A stretch of DNA of 64,000 nt. Source: Acheta domesticus (Eukaryota > Arthropoda > Insecta > Orthoptera > Gryllidae). The stretch is taken from contig JAHLJT010003656.1 of NCBI GenBank assembly GCA_031308135.1, forward strand, positions 51,747,665 to 51,811,664, in the 5' to 3' direction. Both the position numbers and the translations under genes were made by a program. Shown here one piece after another: positions 43,346-54,712 of this stretch (positions are counted from its first letter, which is position 1; each line of letters begins with the position of its first letter). The notes below the pieces were generated by a model that saw only the letters and a list, made by a program, of their open reading frames with translations, was not told the origin of the DNA and did not search any database.

Positions 43346-43913
43346 TTTCATTCATCTGGAATGTGTCAGAGCATTTCATTGATCTGGAAAGTGACAGGAA
43401 ATGTCATTGATCTGAAATATGGCCAAAGATTTCATTGATCAGGTATGAGTCAGGGAATTTCATTGACCTGGAATGTGTCAGGGAATGTCATTGATCTGGA
43501 ATGTGTCAGGGAATGTCATTGATCTGGAATGTGTCAGGGAATGTCATTGATCTGGAATGTGTCAGGGAATGTCATTGATCTGGAATGTGTCAGGGAATGC
43601 CATTGATCTGGAATGTGTCAGGGAATGTCATTGATCTGGAATGTGTCAGGGAACGTCATTGGTATGTGTGAGGGAATGTCATTGATCTGGAATGTGTCAG
43701 GGAATGTCATTGATCTGGAATGTGTCAGGGAATGTCATTGATCTGGAATGTGTCAGGGAATGTCATTGATCTGGAATGTGTCAGGGAACGTCATTGGTAT
43801 GTGTCAGGAAATGCCATTGATCTGGAATGTGTCAGGGAATGTTATTGATCTGGAATGTGTCAGGGAATTTTCTTCATCTGGAATGTGTCAAGGAATTTCA
43901 TTGATCTGAGGTA
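43346..43913. repeat. 28-bp tandem satellite
   Basis: About 20 units with core GAATGTGTCAGGGAATGTCA followed by TTGATCTG. Central units are nearly identical; edge units are diverged. Two shortened 23-bp units (GAACGTCATTGGTATGTGT) start at 43651 and 43786, exactly 135 bp apart, revealing a higher-order duplication of four full units plus one short unit. Confidence 0.95.
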
Positions 43914-44170
43914 AAGTAGGTAATTCTACTTATCAGTAAAAGCATGAGAATTTGGCTAGAAGTAAAGGATTTTTGAGACAATATTATAAAACTGACATTT
44001 TAACAATATTTTTGTTCAACCATGGATACGTTCTATTTCTTTGTGTGATGAAAGGTTTTTAATGTTCGTTCTCGGAACAGAGAAATGAAAGCGGGACAAA
44101 CAAGGTGTAGGTGGGAAGGCGTAGGGCAGGGACTGCGAACGCAAGTTAAGTGGACGAGCAAAAATTAGAA
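43914..44170. other. Spacer, no feature seen
   Basis: Nothing recognised between the satellite and the LINE tail. Confidence 0.5.
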
Positions 44171-44720
44171 AACTTTTTTTAAACATTTATTTTATTTAAA
44201 GTCGCATCAATGACAAGGTTATTAGTGACTGTAAATGTACATGTTATACTATAGTTAATACAGGATTGAATAACATAATGAAAATACAATTTACACAACA
44301 GTGAAACAGTAATTACAAATGACAGACTTATAAATCGTCATGCTAATTACTACAGTTTTACTAATTTACATAATGTTAATATTTTTTTCTTGAAAGTCAC
44401 TGGAGTATAAAATATCTTCAAGATTATCAGCCTGTAGGATTGATTGGCGTTCACTAATATATTTTGTACATGACTGAAGGATACGAACAATTGACATTTG
44501 TTCGTTGCATGATTCACATTTAAGGGAGCTGTGGAATTTAACAGATGATAGTGAATTAGCTTGGTGTGTTCATATCTGACTCGAGAAAGTGTCACTTGAT
44601 CTTTGCAATTGAGTTTTTATTGGTTCTTAGTTTATGGAAATCATGAATAATTTTATGTATACTGCTTATTTTGCACTCTTTCCCAGTCGTATTCCATTGT
44701 AAAAACAAAACAAAACTTAT
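44171..44720 (-). mobile_element. LINE 3' end, RNase H-type (same family as 56456)
   Basis: Minus strand: WNTTGKECKISSIHKIIHDF around 44690-44640 matches KWNVTWKECKACQLQSQINN of the 56456-57425 copy, and the frame 44595-44350 begins TLSRVRYEHTKLIHYHLL, matching ALSRIRSGHTKLTHFYLI there. The 3' untranslated end has CAGTCACTAATAACCTTG and GATGCGACTTTAAATAAAAT before an A-rich tail. It is 5'-truncated and frame-broken. Confidence 0.75.
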
Positions 44721-46391
44721 TCCCCTACAAATCCGTATTAAAACAATGCTTAAGATTAAAACAATGTTTAATTCGAAAAATATATTGAGATAATTGTAAA
44801 TGAAAGTTAATTGATTTCACAGTGAATGATTCTAGAGATCCAAAAATCGAAAAGTTTAAAAATAATCCTTTCGTTCTGATTCGTAGGAAACACCTCTCAA
44901 AAATTCTCAATTTCGAATTAATTAATTAATTAACGTGTTCACGATCGATACTGTTATTAAATTAAATGCTCCAAATAACAGAAAAATAACACATTTACTT
45001 CTAAAGATTATGTATAAAAATGAACACCACCACGCCTCTTTCCTTACGAGTTGTCTTTTTTTCTTTTCGTGTGTTTTCAATAATAAACCCGTAAATGTGT
45101 TACTGCTAATATTATTATATCTCTAATAATATTATTTCTTATATGAGTAATTTCGTAGTAATACAAACAATTAGCTGACCTTTACATTGCCTCAAGCAGA
45201 TTTTAATATAAAAATGCCCTCGTGATTGGAAATGTTGGGCGCATTAAGCCCTGAATGCGCCAGTTGCGGCTGAGTGATTAAGTTGGCGGTTCCCGAGAGC
45301 GCCGCTCGTCAATGGCAGCGCTGCACAAAAGCGCCCCTGGCGGAGGAACTTGGCGAAGTGTGGTGGCCCTCGCGCGGGGCACGGGACGAGGGGGCAGGGG
45401 GCACGGTGAGACCAGATGGCAAACGCGTGGCCAAAGCCTCAACAATAAAAGTTAACTTTGGGAACTTCTGGCCATCCTACTCGAAAGAGGAATGTTTCGT
45501 ACGTCTGTTGTGAAAGTATGAAGCCCAATCCCTGTCCCTGCCGGGCGTTGTGGAAGCTTGAAGTTGGAACACGCGGTCTTTGTGGCGTCAGAGGAGATAG
45601 TAGGATGTGGTTTCTAATATTTATAAAAACTTGCTCTAAAATATTTTTTACTATATTTTTCTATCATTGATGTCCCTATTGGTGGTAAGTGAAACAAAAA
45701 TTATGATAATTTAATGTAGATTACAACAATGTATATTCACAATAATAAGTTATAAGGTATAATTAGCATAAAAGTTATATATTACAGAATACAACGCCTG
45801 AAAATTTATAGAGAAATGTATCTTATTTAATATTCAATTAAAGGAAAATTTGGCTGCGTGTCGCTGCAAATTAATGTTTTACGAAAAATTTCGTATGAGC
45901 ATGTGTATCTCGTAGCGACAACCTGCATTACTAAAATGAAACTAAGCATTCGGTTCGGTATTTTGTTTTAATATACTTTGTATATTAATACAAAATCGGG
46001 ATATGTATTTGTATTAGTATAATTGAAACTAGCGACCTCGAAAACCCCTAGGTAGACCTTGGTAATTGAATCGGATGCCATTTGAGGTTTTGACCTCGTT
46101 TCCGCCATGTGGTCACACCGTGGGGCTGTGCGTCTTGATGCGGTGATAAAGAGCTGAAAGCATTTGAAAGATGCTCATTAAGGAAGATGTGAAGCGATAC
46201 AGGCAATGCACGGCAAAAACCAGGACTCGCTGACTGCGCCTAATTACAAGAAAAGGTAGGAAACTAGAGGCGGGATGAATCCTGAAAAGCTTCTCGTTTA
46301 TTCAGTAATATTAACAAGCTGAACCACTGAAAGATTGTTATTAGAAGTGACATACGGTTGACATATTTTCTCCACTTCAACACAAACTACA
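44721..46391. other. AT-rich intergenic DNA with one GC patch
   Basis: A small GC-rich patch lies at 45240-45440. Otherwise AT-rich; nothing coding recognised. Confidence 0.5.
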
Positions 46392-46418
46392 ACACACACA
46401 CACGCACGCACGCACGCA

Positions 46419-46479
<61 letters not shown>
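46392..46479. repeat. (AC)n microsatellite
   Basis: ACACAC with an embedded (ACGC)n segment at 46403-46422, then about 29 uninterrupted AC units. Confidence 0.95.
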
Positions 46480-46482
<3 letters not shown>

Positions 46483-46747
46483 CAATGCTACGTTTTGTGC
46501 CCAGTATTTATGCTCGTCGAAGAGCATAGCAATAAATGATCCGAACGCTAACAGACGTTTCGAAATTGCATTTTTACAGGATAAATCATTCAAATTTAGA
46601 AGCAAAAATATTAGTGATTGAAGTAGTTTCTGCGCCCCTGTGCACCGCGATCTTCAATTTAAAACCACTGTTAAGCCAATCTGTCCAGATGCTAGTTCTT
46701 ACGAAATGTTTAGAAAAATCGTGTTTCCTCTCAATATGTAAATATTA

Positions 46748-46748
46748 C

Positions 46749-46793
<45 letters not shown>

Positions 46794-46807
46794 GAAGAAG
46801 AAGAAGA
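46748..46807. repeat. (ATT)n(AAG)n compound microsatellite
   Basis: About 15 ATT units followed directly by five AAG units. Confidence 0.95.
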
Positions 46808-48439
46808 ATATGGCATGTATTGAGGAAAGTACCCAAACCCGGGCCAGTTCTTAATGCGAGCCCCATGATTCGCTGCTCTGTAGAGTGCTATTGTGTACTG
46901 GAAACGGACTGAAATTGTAAATCTTTGCAAGAATGCAGCCCCGTCAAGTGATAGGGTCATTTTCACTTGTTGCCGCACAGTCGACTATTGATGCACACAG
47001 TGAAAAGCTAAGCTTTTTTCAAGTGCTTATTCTCAAGTTGCTTATTCTCAGTTGCCTGATTTCGGTACTTCATCGGTAAGTCTTCTAAAATTATTTCGAA
47101 GAGGACATTGAAATCTGTTGATGTGGGGTAATGTAATTTATTTTACTAGCCTTGTAAAAAATTATTATTGGCGTTTGGAATATCAACACGCTGGTCGCTA
47201 ACCCGAGCCCCCCAAAGTTTCCTAACGCTGGCCTCCAATATTTCGTCTTGTAAAATAAAAAACAATTAAGGTTTCAGGCACTCCTTATGCCTAAGGAATT
47301 TAACAAAAAGCCTACTCTGAACCCTGTCAGTTCGAGAAGGCAGGAAGAAGAAAGAAGTCAACAGACAATTACAGAATTTAATTCCAAAGAAGTCAAAAAG
47401 AGAGAGACTTAAGAGAATTGTAATGTTTGAAAAAGCGAAAGGAGTATTCCGGCGAGGAATTGAACATGTCCTCTGGCTCTTCTGAATTGCAAGTTCTATC
47501 AGGGATAGCTTCCTCCCTCCCATGCGATGAAGGTGCAGAGTGTTTTGTCGTGTAAAATTTTTAGAGTGCTCTAGGTGAACAATGGGCAATGTTTCTGGAC
47601 TCATGTAGAATGTCCAGGGGCGGAAAAAGATGATGATATGTTTGATTTTTGTCGCACAAGAATATATAGACTATGTGCAAGACATAAGACAATGTCTTAT
47701 GTGTAAGATGCTAAAGTTGTATTTTTGTAAAATTATTCTGAGTTCAATCTATTTGCTGTTATTTCCTTTATGTTTACCCATTTCTTAAAACGTTTGCTGG
47801 GGACTCACATTGAGAAACCTAATTTAAAAAATCCACAAAATGTAATGTTTACGAAAAAAATATTTTATTCATAAACTACTTGGCCAATGTTTTTCATACG
47901 TTATTTTGTTCTTAAAATTAAAGTAAGTTATGCATTTCATATATTTTAATTTAATTATGTAGAAAATCTGATTTAAAAATACTCGAAAACAAAATAGGGG
48001 CTCGGGTATGGGTACTTTCCTCTGTCAACACGTGTTTATATACAAAGAATATCACAAATGTTGGCCCACAACGCAACACTTGAATAGAAACTACTGAACG
48101 GCGGGCGACCTGTTCCTTGGGGCCTCGCTGTCTCATGACATCAGCCGTATCATAAGCAGTGACGCACTCAAAAGAAGAGTTCAGTGACATTGCGAAGTTC
48201 GAGAATAGGCGAAAAACACAGTCAAGTATTTGCATCTTTTAGTCCAAGTCAAAACTGTTTCATTGATTTCGGATTTTACCGAGTTCAGAGGTATCTCATA
48301 AAACCTGGAATATCTTTCGCATGGCCAAACATTAAAAGAAATATTTTCAAAAAAATCGTGCCTGAAGACTTGGCTCAGTGGCCGACAGAAAATATTTTCT
48401 TTTCCTTGAATAATTGGGAATGGAAATATCCAGGGGTCT
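46808..48439. other. Intergenic DNA, no feature seen
   Basis: The 112-codon minus frame at 47266-47604 and 88-codon plus frame at 48184-48450 have no recognised domain. Confidence 0.45.
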
Positions 48440-48684
48440 CCCCCACATGAGCGATTTCGCTCCGCCGCGCCGCGCCGCCTGTGGCTTAATCCCGCGCCGA
48501 GCGGAAGCCCCGTGCTCAGGACTAATGAGGAAACGATCCCCGAGGCCCTCCCCCGCCGCCGCCGCCGCCCGCGCCGCCCGCATCGATTGCGCCTTAAACG
48601 ACCGCCGAACAGGATTCGCGGGTGGTGGCTCTCGCGGCAGGCTGGCTGTTGAGCGCCTGCGAGCAGCGTGGGGCGGGAAGCGCC
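48440..48684. other. GC-rich island
   Basis: CpG-rich, with (GCC)n at 48555-48570 and GGACTAATGAGGAAACGATC. It directly flanks the hAT insertion at 48693. Confidence 0.5.
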
Positions 48685-48692
48685 CTTATCAC

Positions 48693-50444
48693 CAGAGACC
48701 GGAAAAATGTGTAGAATTAAACGTCAAAATATGTACATAAATATGTAATGAAAACACTAAGAATATGTAATAAATATGTAAAATCAGATATAATATGTAA
48801 TATTAAAATTCTCTTCTTACAAAATCATGTATATAGAAAGAAATTAGATTAAGAAAAACTGCTTACTTCGCATCATACAACTTTCTCGTCAGTAGTAAAA
48901 GCTTCAGGACCGTAATTTGGCAGCCGGACTAATCGCAATAGAAGCCATCGCACAGACTGGCGAGATCTACGACCAGCAAACATACACTGTAGCATCTTCA
49001 TCAAAGTGTTACATGACGGCAATCGCAAATTTGTCTCGGAAATTACGGTTATAAATCACAAAACGCAGTGTCAGTGATATTTTGGACACCTAGATTTCCC
49101 CAATAACGTAGGAAAACTGCTGATTAAAAAAATACTTATTTTTATGAACAAATATGGAATTAATTGGAAGAAAATTGATAAAATAAGAAAATGCGTTGTA
49201 AAAACACCAAATATGTAAAATATCTAATATAGTACTGAATATGTAAAAATATGTAACGAAAAAGTTCGATATTGTGTTAGGAGGGCGATGATACGCTAAG
49301 ATTACAATTTTGAGAACGGGAAGTAGAAAGAAACTAGTGGTGATACAGAATGGCACAGACTTTCCCGTATTAGTTTTCTATTTTCTTGGGTCTTCGCTAG
49401 CTATTCGGAATTGCCACATACTCTTTCTTGCCAGCTACCATCTATAACAGCCAAAAGTACATTTTTTTATCATTTTCTTAATTTTTAGGTTTCCTATTGG
49501 TAGAACTGAAATATTAATTTTAGAATATTAAAGAACACAAAAACCCAGCCGTAAATGGCAATTTTCTTTTAAAAATTATGTGCCGTTTAAGAGAAAATGG
49601 CGTTTTAGCACTACTAAAAATGCGTAATTTGAAGCTCATTTCACAGAAAATTTTTGAGTTTTCAAAATACTTTATTTAAAGTTATTTGAAGCACTTACAC
49701 TCACAAATATAATAATCTTTACAAATTGCGGATAAGGTGCATATTAAAGATGTGAGAGATCTTTCAAAAAATTTACATTTATATAATTTTTGAAAAAACA
49801 AAAAATTACTCAAAGTAAACTTTACGTCATATTAAAGAGTGTAATTATCACTATGTGTTACAAAAGTTTCAAGAAAAAATTTGCAGCCATATATGAGAAA
49901 ATGGCGTTTGAGCATTTCTGAAAATGCCGAAATTTGAGCTACTTTTCACAGAAAACGGTAGGGTTTTCGAGAAACTTTACATAACATTATTTAAAGCATA
50001 TATACTCGTAAATATAATAATGTGAAAAAATCGCCGATAATGTAAATATTAGCGACGTGAAAAACATGACCAATATGGCTTTTATGTCATCTGATAGAGT
50101 ACATTTACCACTATCCCTACCAAAAGTTTAAAGAAAAAATTTGGAGCCGTTTTTGAGAAAATCTTGTTTTTTGTAATTTTTTAAAATTGCACATATTGCA
50201 CGTTTTGTGACCTTTAACCTGAATTTCCAAACGTATGTTTACATTTAAAATTTCTTTAGGAATATGTTTATAAATATAATTTCATATTATATAAATTTTC
50301 GATTTATAATTAGTGTATTTTGTGTAATGTTATGCAATATTACATATTGTATCCGATTTTACGTTTTTATTACATATTCGTACTATTTTCATTACATATT
50401 TATGTACATATTTTCACTTTTCATACTACATATTTTTCACTTTA
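48693..50444. mobile_element. Non-autonomous hAT element, 1.75 kb
   Basis: The two ends are inverted over about 100 bp, sharing AAAATATGTACATAAATATG, TAATGAAAA, GAATATGTAATAAA and ATAATATGTAATAT on reading inward. Flanks CTTATCAC (48685-48692 and 50445-50452) are an exact 8-bp duplication. ATATGTA words are dense at both ends. The interior has no transposase frame but carries a direct repeat of about 310 bp (AGAAAATGGCGTTTNAGCA at 49593 and 49903). Confidence 0.85.
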
Positions 50445-50477
50445 CTTATCACCTTCGCTTTTCTTTTCGTGGAAGCA

Positions 50478-50885
50478 ATGTGAGTAGTGCGATGGCTGGC
50501 AGGGGAAGCCACAACTCCTATTCTGTGTCGCCGGATAGCTTGCCATTGTCGATGCAGTTGGAGATAACAGATTTGCAGTACTCCCTGCTTCTAAAGGACA
50601 CAGATTTTAATACCCTTAATTTGTTGCGGTGATATCAAAATTTACGTGTGGAAAGCTTCCCCAAGGTTGATAAAAAGCAGGGAAGATTATATCATGTTTG
50701 CGTCACCGTAGTACTGTGAGCAGCTTTTCTCTGCAGTGAAAAGAATGAAAATCAAAGAACGAATCCAACTTTAGGAAAAGACAATGAACAACGTTCTACG
50801 CATCGCAACAGCGAAAGGAGTGACATCAGATATTGCTTCACTTGTTAAGAAAAGTATGTCTAAAAATGTTATAAAATATTGTTGA
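50478..50885 (+). pseudogene. hAT transposase relic, C-terminal
   Basis: Frame one gives SLPLSMQLEITDLQYSLLLK, then NTLNLLR, a stop, and YQNLRVESFPKVDKKQGRLY. After a frameshift near 50715 it continues YCEQLFSAVKRMKIKERIQL and NNVLRIATAKGVTSDIASLV. This is the dimerisation region of ZBED/GTF2IRD2/EPM2AIP1-like hAT transposases, usually E-x2-x-LQ...L-x-FY...FP..., then Y-x-C-E-Q-x-F-S-x-M-K-x-x-K, then L-R-I-A-T-x-x-x-x-P-D-I-x-x-L-V. At least two stops and one frameshift disable it. It lies 30 bp from the hAT element's right duplication, but is outside that element. Confidence 0.7.
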
Positions 50886-51645
50886 ATTGAATCGAATTTT
50901 ATGTTTCCTGTTAAACGTCTGAGATTTGTTTCTGAGTATGAGCCCCGGCGTGCCCTCTGCTCCCCAACCTAACAACTCCCTGCTTCGGCTAGCAGCGACT
51001 AATTGTCGCCAAAGGCCAAGGCCAACTCGCGCCCCGAAGGTTCATATTTCGCAAGCCGTCTGTGCCCTCCAGTCTCCGCCAGTGCCCGCGGTGGCTCGCG
51101 GGCGCCCGCGCGTCCGCCCGCCCGCGGGCAGCTGACTTGGAACAGCCTGGCTGAACACGATGCCCGCCCCTCCATCAGCCGCGTCACGAGTTACATTCCG
51201 CAACTGCCTGCAGGACGATGGAGGGGTCGAAATGCAAGTTTTATCCTCCACGCGAAAACGTCCCGCGCCCCGTCTCAACCGAGAAGCTGCCCGAGGGAAA
51301 GGGCGGAGGTCGGCGCCGGTCGGGTGTCGTGCCGCGACCATTTGCAGCTCGCCCGTCGTTCCGGTTCGAGAAAGTTCGATAACGAAGGAGGAGGAGCGCA
51401 TTACAAGTTTCGTAAGAAGTCGAACTCTTCGCTAATGTTATGCAATTTTACGTCGTGGCTGAATGGAGCCGGGGCGCTTTATACACGAAACAGGGAAGTT
51501 GGGAGCGGAAAGGAACGCCAGACGTGAAATACGTCGGCGGCATTGGAAACGCGGCCTGGGAAGCAGGACGCGCTCTTGGGGCAAACGGCACACGCGCGCC
51601 GAGAAATGAGGGCGAAAATTGAAACCCGCGACCGACGCGGCGGGG
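50886..51645. other. GC-rich intergenic DNA
   Basis: Moderately to strongly GC-rich from 50940. Frames up to 174 codons are compositional; no domain seen. Confidence 0.45.
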
Positions 51646-52240
51646 GCGAGATCAAAGGCTGGCGGCATCGGAGGCAGCAATCGGTGCTTCCGAGAAGGGG
51701 ATGTCGTTGTGCGAAGCGACGAGAAAGGTGAAGCCATTCGTCATGAGAGACAGGAGATTAATGCGGCGAAACTCTTTAGGATTTGAGCGAAGACACGTTT
51801 TGGGAAAGTTATGTGTAGAAAAAGAATTACCGTCTCGCGGTACTTCTTGGTCAGCGTGCTCGCTTTCCACGACGGGGACCCGCGTTCGATTCTCGGTGCT
51901 TCGTACTACGCGGCCGCGCTTTCGATTCCCGGTCGAGGCAAGACTACAGTGCGAGTACAGGCGAGATCAAAGGTGGGCGGGATCGGAGGCAGCAATCGTT
52001 GCTTCCGAGAAGGGGATGTCGTTGTGCGTCTCGAAAACCCGAAGCGACGAGAAAGGTGAAGCCATACGTCATATGAGACCGGAGATAAATGCGGCGAAAG
52101 TCGTTAGGATAGCAGCGAAGACATTTTGCGTAAGGTATGTGTAGTACCGCCTCGCGGCTAGCGCTTGGTCAGCGTGCTCGCTTTCCCCCGACGCGACCAC
52201 GGGTTTGATTGCCGATCAAGGCGAGACTAAAGTGTGCGTT
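51646..52240 (+). mobile_element. Tandemly duplicated 315-bp unit with tRNA-like heads
   Basis: GCGAGATCAAAGG starts at 51646 and again at 51961. Both units continue with GGAGGCAGCAATCG, CTTCCGAGAAGGGGATGTCG, AGCGACGAGAAAGGTGAAGC and GCGGCGAAA, and both end in a tRNA-like head with TTGGTCAGCGTGCTCGCTTT (51847 and 52165). The first head has B boxes GCGTTCGATTC (51882) and CTTTCGATTCCCGG (51929); the second has GGGTTTGATTGCC (52201). This could be a SINE with its flank duplicated, or two SINE copies in tandem. Confidence 0.55.
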
Positions 52241-52599
52241 TTCCTCGCAATGTGCCAGTGTGTGATGCTATGTGACGATGAGAAAATTCACTTGTCAGGT
52301 TGAGAAGACCGGAATACGGCGTGGGGATATCTTAATGCTAACCACACGTCCCCCTTAAACCATGGCCGCAAGGCAGGGAAGTCGCCGGTAGGCATGAGCC
52401 CATTCACGGGCTATCGCGCCAAGTACATACATACAGAGGAAATGTCAATAATTCTTCACTACAGTCGTGAATTAATTCGTGACCTTGTGAGTAAAATTTA
52501 TGAGGTAACGTAAAATAATGGGGCGTGCGAGAAATGTTGCTCTCATGGCGAATTGCCCACACGACGACTCCCCTTTACACGCGAACGATTACTGAGTTT
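52241..52599. other. Spacer, no feature seen
   Basis: Nothing recognised. Confidence 0.5.
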
Positions 52600-52607
52600 T
52601 ATCGCAG

Positions 52608-52632
52608 TCGCGCATGCGCATATTGGCTCCTG
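52608..52632. promoter_or_regulatory. NRF-1-like site next to an inverted CCAAT box
   Basis: GCGCATGCGCA (52610-52620) is an NRF-1/EWG-type core; ATTGG (52622-52626) is an inverted CCAAT. Both lie at the left edge of the GC-rich domain that extends to 54290. A promoter is possible, but no gene start could be identified downstream or upstream. Confidence 0.35.
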
Positions 52633-54290
52633 GGCTGCGGGATGGTGTTTCCGCCGGCGACTGTTTCTTGAGTGTCGCCTCTAGCAATGGATGCGCGTTG
52701 TTCGGGAGCGCGAGGGCGTCGGGGGGCGGAGGAAGCAGTAGGTGACTGAGGGGCGCGGCGCACAAAGCAGGGACCTCCGCTCGCGCCGAGGCCTCGCAGC
52801 GGAACCAGCAATTAAGTGGGGGCGGGGCGCACGGACAAACGGCCTAAAGGTTTCGACAGAGGGCGTCGCGGAAGCGCCGCCCGCCCCAACGCCCCAACGC
52901 CCACCCGCCCGCAAATACGTCCACCCGCACCCCTTCCTTCCCCCTTCCCTTCCTCCTGCTCGCCCGCCCTCTCGCTCGCCCGCTCTCTCGCTCGCCCGTC
53001 CTCTCGCTCGCCCACCCTCTCGCTCACCCACCCTCTCGCTCGCCCACCTCTCGCTCGCCCACCCTCTCGTTCGCCCGCCCGCCCGCCCGCCCGCCCGCCC
53101 GCCCGCCCGCCCGTCCGCTCGCCCGTCCGCTCGCGCGCCCGCCCTCTCGTTCGCCCGCTCTCTCGCTCGCCCGTCCTCTCGCTCGCCCGTCCTCTCGCTC
53201 GCCCCACCCTCTCGCTTGACCACCCTCTCGCTCGACCACCCTCTCTCTCGACCACCCTCTCGCTCGCCCACCTTCTCGCCCGCCCGCCCGCCCGCCCGCC
53301 CGCCCGCTCGCGCGCCCGCCCTCTCGCTCGCCCGCCCTCTCGCTCGCCCGCCCTCTCGCTCGCCCGCCCTCTCGCTCGCCCGTCCTCTCGCTCGCCCACC
53401 CTCTCGCTCGCCCCACCCTCTCGCTCGCCCACCCTCTCGCTCGCCCGCCCTCTCGCTCGCCCGCCCGCTCGCTCGCCCGCCCGCCCGCTCGCTCGCCCGC
53501 CCGCCCGCCCGCCCGCCCGCCCGCCCGCCCGCCCGCCCGCCCGCCCGCCCGCCCGCCCGCCCGCCCGCCCGCCCGCCCGCCCGCCCGCCCGCCCGCCCGC
53601 CCGCCCGCCCGCTCGCCCGCCCGTCCGCTCGCGCGCCCGCCCTCTCGCTCGCCCGCCCTCTCGCTCGTCCGCCCTCTCGCTCGCCCGCCCTCTCGCTCGC
53701 CCGCCCGCCCGCTCGCCCGCTCGCCCGCCCGCCCGCCCGCCCGCTCGCGCGCCCGCCCTCTCGCTCGCGCGCCCGCCCTCTCGCTCGCCCGCTCTCTCGC
53801 TCGTCCGCCCTCTCGCTCGCCCACCCTCTCGCTCGCCCGCCTGCCCGCTCGCGCGCCCACCCGCCCGCTGGCTCGCCCGCCGACTCGCCCGCCCCCTTGC
53901 CTGGAGTGTCACCCCGAGAGGCACCGCGGGGCGTACAAAGGGCGCCCTCCAGGGCGAAGGGCCCGGGGCGGAGCGATTCCGCTAATTGGAAGGGCGCTCC
54001 TCGGCGACCCTGCCCTGCCCTGCGAGAACTCTCGCGCAACTTCGCCCTTCCTTCCCTCCTTCGGCGGGGGGGGGTGAGGGAGAGCCCGCCAGCCACAACC
54101 GCCTGCGACGCGACACCGGGGCAACGGATTAGCCCGGCGCGGTGCGGCGCGACAATCTGCTAATGCGAGTGGCCGCGCGCAGACGCTGCACAACTGTTGC
54201 GACGTATTAGGAGCTGAATGCAATCCACGCGGCTCTTTGCTAGGCGGAGGCCCGCGTCCCGGATGAACCTCTAACTCCTCTCTCATTCTA
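52633..54290. other. GC-rich domain
   Basis: A 1.65-kb block of CpG-rich DNA. Its middle is a minisatellite (52970-53885). The right part has GCTAATTGGAAGG and GCGACAATCTGCTAATGCGA. Open frames of 250-470 codons on both strands are repeat products. Confidence 0.55.
52970..53885. repeat. (CGCTCGCCCGCCCTCT)n and (CCCG)n minisatellite
   Basis: Units CGCTCGCCCGCCCTCT and shorter alternate with pure (CCCG)n runs at 53075-53112, 53278-53306 and 53495-53612. The minus strand has regularly spaced GGG runs and could form quadruplexes. Confidence 0.95.
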
Positions 54291-54712
54291 TTGCTCGTAA
54301 AGGTGGGGAATGGATCAGATAGAACGCTGAATTCGTTTTAGCTTTATGATGAAGTATAACAAACATTGAACTGTTTTGCCGTAGACACACGTTATTTTAC
54401 ATCTCCTTCATCTTCTTGTCCTCCAGCTGCTTTTGCTTCATCGTCTTTGTCTTTTTCTGCTTTATTTTCTCCTTCATCTTCTTATCCTTCTTTTCTTCCA
54501 TCCTCTCCTTCCGTCGGTAACTAACGTAATACACAGAAATGAAAAAGTGAATGAAGAGAGAGAACATGATACTTGTAAGTAGTCATGTTAATAGTATTAG
54601 AAGAACTTAATTAAAATTCTCTAAGAAGACATAGGATTACAACTTTACATCACGTAAATTTCCAGGAAATAAAAATTTTATTATCTTCTTTTAAAGAAAG
54701 TCTTACTTTTTA
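54291..54712. other. Spacer, T/C-rich then AT-rich
   Basis: A pyrimidine-rich block (CTTCATCTTCTTGTCCTCC-type words) spans 54400-54510. Nothing coding. Confidence 0.5.

Noticed and set aside
43346..43913. CRISPR array
   Set aside because: The 28-bp units are directly adjacent with no spacers; it is a tandem satellite in a eukaryotic genome.
52681..54163. Open frames of 278-473 codons on both strands
   Set aside because: Arg/Ser/Pro/Ala and Gly/Arg/Glu/Ala polymers from a GC minisatellite; no domain, and several frames are open at once.
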